A model generated the notes under the pieces. It was given only the letters and a program-made list of their open reading frames with translations. It was not told where the DNA came from and did no database searches. Shown here one piece after another: positions 3,944 through 7,137 of a stretch of DNA of 7,137 nt. Within the stretch, counting starts at the first letter, position 1, and every line of letters begins with the position of its first letter. Source of the DNA: Candidatus Magasanikiibacteriota bacterium (lineage in GTDB: Bacteria > Patescibacteriota > Patescibacteriia > Magasanikbacterales > GWA2-37-8); assembly GCA_903858555.1 (NCBI GenBank), contig CAIOJG010000135.1:1-7137 (forward strand), given 5' to 3'. A program made the position numbers and the translations under genes.

Positions 3944-6541
3944 CTAAACCGACGCTGTAAAAGTTTGGAAGTTATCAACTACAGTATAATTTACAGAAAT
4001 CGCCTCAAAGTGTTTCTTTGCCGAAAGCACTTTCTCCTGTTCAGAACGCCTTAAATTGGTTACATCACCCTTTGTTTCAATAACAAAATACACTCGCTCT
4101 TTAATGTCATTTCCTTGTAAGTCGCGCTTGGATGTAACAATCGCCCAATCAGGGTTATAACCCCCAACTGGTGTTTCCACTTTAAACCAACTTGGTAACT
4201 TAATGAACAACTTAATACGCTCGTCGCTATCAAGTGAAACGGCGAAATTCTTTTCAACGTCGGACTGATAAACAATTGCATCATAAATTGAATTATGAAC
4301 TGGTTGGGTGGAAGCATCATAACTATCTACTTCGGTTTCAAATTGACCAACCGCATAACGGTCAGGCATAAGTTCATAACGTATTTGCTCAAGATAATCT
4401 TTCAATAATTCGGTCTTAATAAGACGCGCTACTTCAAAACAAAATCTTTCTGGGTTATTTAAAAAGGAAGTGGCATTGTTGGCTGTTGCCAAAATAGTTG
4501 CCACAGTATGACGAGTAAGTTTAGTTTCGTTTTTGATAAATTCAATACAGTCAATTGGTCTTTTTGTTTGAAGTAAATTATCGGAACGATTGCCAATCAA
4601 ACGAGCGTTCACCCCACCCTCACCAATTTCCACGCCTGCCCGCTCAATATGAATTTGCGGTTTTGAAATGGCCAGTTCACTGATTTGTCGAGAACAAGCC
4701 TCAACCAACCGTTCTGTATTAACGTGTACAATGTACTTAGTTTTTTTGGAAATACGCTCCCATAGTGAGGCAAAGTCAGGATGTTTTTCAAATCCTTTTT
4801 TAAGCTTAACTTTACGACGTTGTCGAGCGTTAGCTGGAATAGGTGGCGCTTGGAAAATACCATCCTCAACAAACTCATCTTGAAGCTGACCAACATAATC
4901 AGCATAATTTTCGTTAGCAATAACCGATAATACGTTAATATGCTTTAGAAACACTCGCTCACCATCTTGATTGACACACAAACGCATCCCACGGCCTATT
5001 TCTTGCCTTTTACGGAGCGATGCAGCGGTATGACGGAGTGTACAGATATTAAACACATTTGGATTATCCCAGCCCTCTTTTAAGGCTGAATGGGAGAAAA
5101 TAAACTCTGTCGGCTCGTCAAAAGACAACAAGCGTTCCTTATCGCGCATAATAAGCTCATATGCCTCTTGATTTTCAGCAATAGCACTATCACGCTCTAA
5201 GTATTCTTCACCTCGTTTGGCAAAATATCCTTTGTGTACTTTTTCTGTATCAAGCGACTCTGCATTATACTCGACTTTCAAACGGTCAAATTCACTGATA
5301 AATGTTTTACGTATAAAACCATCAAGCAAAGTATAATTATTTACTTTATCAATAAAAAATAGAGAGAGTACCTTAATTCCCTGTTCACGTAATTTGTGGC
5401 GTTTTTCAAAATGAAGACGAATGGTCTGCGTAATTTGTTCACGCATTAACTGGTCACGGTTATCACCGATACCTTCACCTTGTTTTAATTCAATGTTATT
5501 GCGAAAACGCACAGTACCAATAGCGCCAAAATCTGGAGCATCAACAGTTAAATCTTCAACTACATAACCAATATAAATATCATTATTAGTTTTTTTTGAT
5601 AAATCGTCACCTTGTTTTATTATTATCTTCTTTTTCTTAGTAGAGCCTTCGGCATCTTTAACCATAGCTTCCACTGTAGCTTTAATGATTTTACCAGCCA
5701 CCACTGTAACTAAATTAAGATACGGACGCGATAAACCAGTATCATCGTCAGTAACGGAAAAAACCTCTATTTTCTTTACTAAACCAAGCCTGTAAGCATC
5801 AGCAGGAGTAAGTTGATATAGTAAATTATATGGTATGCGATGAGTCGCTGAATATCTTAATCGAAATAGAGAATTAAAGTTTTTCAATGCCTCTTTTGTG
5901 GCTTCACCCTCCATATTTTGAGGTTCATCCAAAATTAAAATAGGGTTTGTCTTTTGAATATATGAAATGGGTTGTTCACCCTGCATTTGGTCGCGCTCTG
6001 TATACAGAACATTAGCATCGCGATTAAATGCACCGACTGTCATAACCATAATGTTAACATTGCTATCATCAGCAAAATGCTTCACTTGTGAAATGTTTTT
6101 AGAACGATATTCATAAAAACGGTATGGCACATTATCATACAACTCACCAAAATGTTCTTTAGTTATTTGCAAAGTTTTAACCACGCCTTCACGAATAGCA
6201 ACCGAAGGAACGAGTATTATAAACTTTTTCCAGCCATAGCGTTTATTAAGCTCAAATATAGTTCTTAAATACACATACGTTTTGCCAGTACCAGTTTCCA
6301 TTTCTACCGAAAAATCATTATCGGCCACAGCGTCAACTTTTTTTATTTTATTACGAATTTGAACTTTGTAGAGATTAGTTGCAATATCATCATTGGAAAG
6401 TGTTAGATTGTTTGGGTAAATACCAAATAAACCACCTGCAACAGTGGCTTCTGCCATTTTTTTCTGACCTTCAAAAATATCAACTACTGCATTGACTGCA
6501 TCTAGCTGAAAATCTTGATTGGCGTCAAACTTAAACTTCAT
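3944..6541 (-). CDS. res: Type III restriction enzyme, Res (helicase/endonuclease) subunit
   Basis: This 865-residue protein is the motor and nuclease subunit of a type III restriction-modification system. It works with Mod and uses ATP-driven DNA communication to cut when head-to-head unmethylated sites are present. Superfamily 2 helicase motifs appear in order: motif I METGTGKT (81-88), motif II DEPQ (205-208), motif III SATH (231-234), motif V FSHSALKEGWDNP (482-494) and motif VI QEIGRGMRL (513-521). The C-terminal endonuclease domain has D798 in NPDWAIV and E822-T-K824 in VIETKGD, the PD-(D/E)XK triad. All key residues are present and the length is in the family's normal range, so it looks functional. 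Its ATG overlaps the mod stop codon (ATGA), implying translational coupling. The stop is TAG, and the 184-residue gene follows. Confidence 0.98.
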   Translation of the reverse strand: MKFKFDANQDFQLDAVNAVVDIFEGQKKMAEATVAGGLFGIYPNNLTLSNDDIATNLYKVQIRNKIKKVDAVADNDFSVEMETGTGKTYVYLRTIFELNKRYGWKKFIILVPSVAIREGVVKTLQITKEHFGELYDNVPYRFYEYRSKNISQVKHFADDSNVNIMVMTVGAFNRDANVLYTERDQMQGEQPISYIQKTNPILILDEPQNMEGEATKEALKNFNSLFRLRYSATHRIPYNLLYQLTPADAYRLGLVKKIEVFSVTDDDTGLSRPYLNLVTVVAGKIIKATVEAMVKDAEGSTKKKKIIIKQGDDLSKKTNNDIYIGYVVEDLTVDAPDFGAIGTVRFRNNIELKQGEGIGDNRDQLMREQITQTIRLHFEKRHKLREQGIKVLSLFFIDKVNNYTLLDGFIRKTFISEFDRLKVEYNAESLDTEKVHKGYFAKRGEEYLERDSAIAENQEAYELIMRDKERLLSFDEPTEFIFSHSALKEGWDNPNVFNICTLRHTAASLRKRQEIGRGMRLCVNQDGERVFLKHINVLSVIANENYADYVGQLQDEFVEDGIFQAPPIPANARQRRKVKLKKGFEKHPDFASLWERISKKTKYIVHVNTERLVEACSRQISELAISKPQIHIERAGVEIGEGGVNARLIGNRSDNLLQTKRPIDCIEFIKNETKLTRHTVATILATANNATSFLNNPERFCFEVARLIKTELLKDYLEQIRYELMPDRYAVGQFETEVDSYDASTQPVHNSIYDAIVYQSDVEKNFAVSLDSDERIKLFIKLPSWFKVETPVGGYNPDWAIVTSKRDLQGNDIKERVYFVIETKGDVTNLRRSEQEKVLSAKKHFEAISVNYTVVDNFQTFTASV

Positions 6542-7137
6542 ATCGTTTTTAGCTCAACATTTAAGCCAACGTTTGCCTTGCCCGTATCGTCTAACGCAGT
6601 ATCAAAACAAATATAGAGCTTGCCTTTGTACTGATGACTGCTTAATTCTTTGACTGTTTGTATATCAAGCTTCTTGTCTAGGCACACATACAGATTCCGC
6701 TCTCCATCGGTAACGGAATATGTTTTATTTTTACCAATTTGCAAAATGTCAATTTTAGAATTAAGCGAAAAACCTTCTTTGACGATATTTTCATACACCA
6801 CATCTAGGTCATTCGCAACATCTAATAAAGTGCTTTGCTTGGCCTGTGCAAGATAAACATCAAACGCCTGTTTATTTTCAATTTCAGATTTTTCAGGGTC
6901 AAATTCAAAGTTATTTTCTGGATAATTCGATTTAGCAAGTTTGAACACTTTAAAACCATCATCAATAGACTGCGGATTATTACCATAGCCTCTAATAACA
7001 CGACGTATACGCTCTTTAGCAATATCGGCAATGGTGTTATATCCAGTTTTATTAGTTTCGCTGTTCGTTGCTATGATTTCTGGGAGCTGTACTAATATAA
7101 ATTTACGATTACCGCCATCTTCTTTATTTTGTTCCAA
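6538..7137 (-). CDS. mod: Type III DNA methyltransferase, Mod subunit (C-terminal part)
   Basis: The frame runs off the right edge of the window, leaving the last 199-200 residues. The segment NKEDGGNRKFILVQLPE, then GYNTIADIAKERIRRVI and DDGFKVFKLAKSNYPEN, is characteristic of the C-terminal end of type III Mod (beta-class adenine methyltransferases). The remainder is the C-terminal part that contacts Res. The catalytic DPPY and FxGSGT motifs and the target recognition domain would lie upstream, outside the window. The leftmost codon (TTG) is therefore an internal Leu, not a start. Mod methylates and recognises the site and is required for Res cleavage. Its TGA stop overlaps the res ATG by four bases. 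Confidence 0.97.
   Translation of the reverse strand: MEQNKEDGGNRKFILVQLPEIIATNSETNKTGYNTIADIAKERIRRVIRGYGNNPQSIDDGFKVFKLAKSNYPENNFEFDPEKSEIENKQAFDVYLAQAKQSTLLDVANDLDVVYENIVKEGFSLNSKIDILQIGKNKTYSVTDGERNLYVCLDKKLDIQTVKELSSHQYKGKLYICFDTALDDTGKANVGLNVELKTI

Noticed and set aside
4060..4320. Alternative minus-strand frames inside res (also 4609-4920 and 6822-7031)
   Set aside because: They are frame-shifted shadows of the intact res or mod genes, whose catalytic motifs and reading frames are uninterrupted.
3944..6541. Inactivated restriction subunit
   Set aside because: All helicase motifs and the D798/E822/K824 nuclease residues are present in one open frame of normal length.

Overview
The window is AT-rich bacterial DNA. 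All complete genes lie on the minus strand, and only one partial gene, at the left edge, lies on the plus strand. TGA, TAA and TAG all serve as stops, so the code is standard. Almost every start lacks a Shine-Dalgarno sequence, yet one promoter is a perfect sigma70 consensus. The lineage cannot be fixed from this. The content (restriction-modification, toxin-antitoxin, acetyltransferase, orphan genes) is that of an accessory or defence region.

Reading in the direction of transcription, from right to left: (1) the C-terminal part of a type III methyltransferase (mod) and a complete type III restriction/helicase subunit (res), coupled by an ATGA overlap. They are followed 24 nt later by an unrecognised 184-residue protein with one membrane segment. 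(2) An 88-nt folded repeat, copy B (3283-3370), which begins inside the last codons of the 184-residue gene. (3) A two-gene unit: a DUF4268 protein with a PD-(D/E)XK-like nuclease signature, and a 213-residue protein with a transglutaminase/papain-like Cys-His-Asp signature. (4) A second 88-nt repeat, copy A (1514-1601), again starting inside the end of the preceding gene, then a non-coding stretch with a possible terminator and a tRNA T-arm-like fragment. (5) A RelB/DinJ-RelE/YafQ-type toxin-antitoxin operon with its own TTGACA-17-TATAAT promoter and palindromic operator candidates, followed by a GNAT acetyltransferase. (6) A convergent intergenic region with a strong bidirectional terminator, a GC-richer structured segment and long inverted repeats. 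(7) The 3' end of a plus-strand gene for a membrane protein.

The most notable observation is the pair of equal-length repeats at the 3' ends of two successive gene units. They share about 80% identity over a 41-nt block, have complementary ends (ATTTACAC with GTGTAAAT or TGTTAAAT), and copy B folds into a bulged hairpin. In size, position and architecture they resemble integron attC sites, and the units they delimit (toxin-antitoxin plus GNAT, orphan nuclease pair) resemble cassette cargo. The integron reading is an inference: no integrase is in the window and the core-site consensus is only partly met. The candidate new functional system is the DUF4268 nuclease-like plus Cys-His-Asp protein pair lying between the two repeats.
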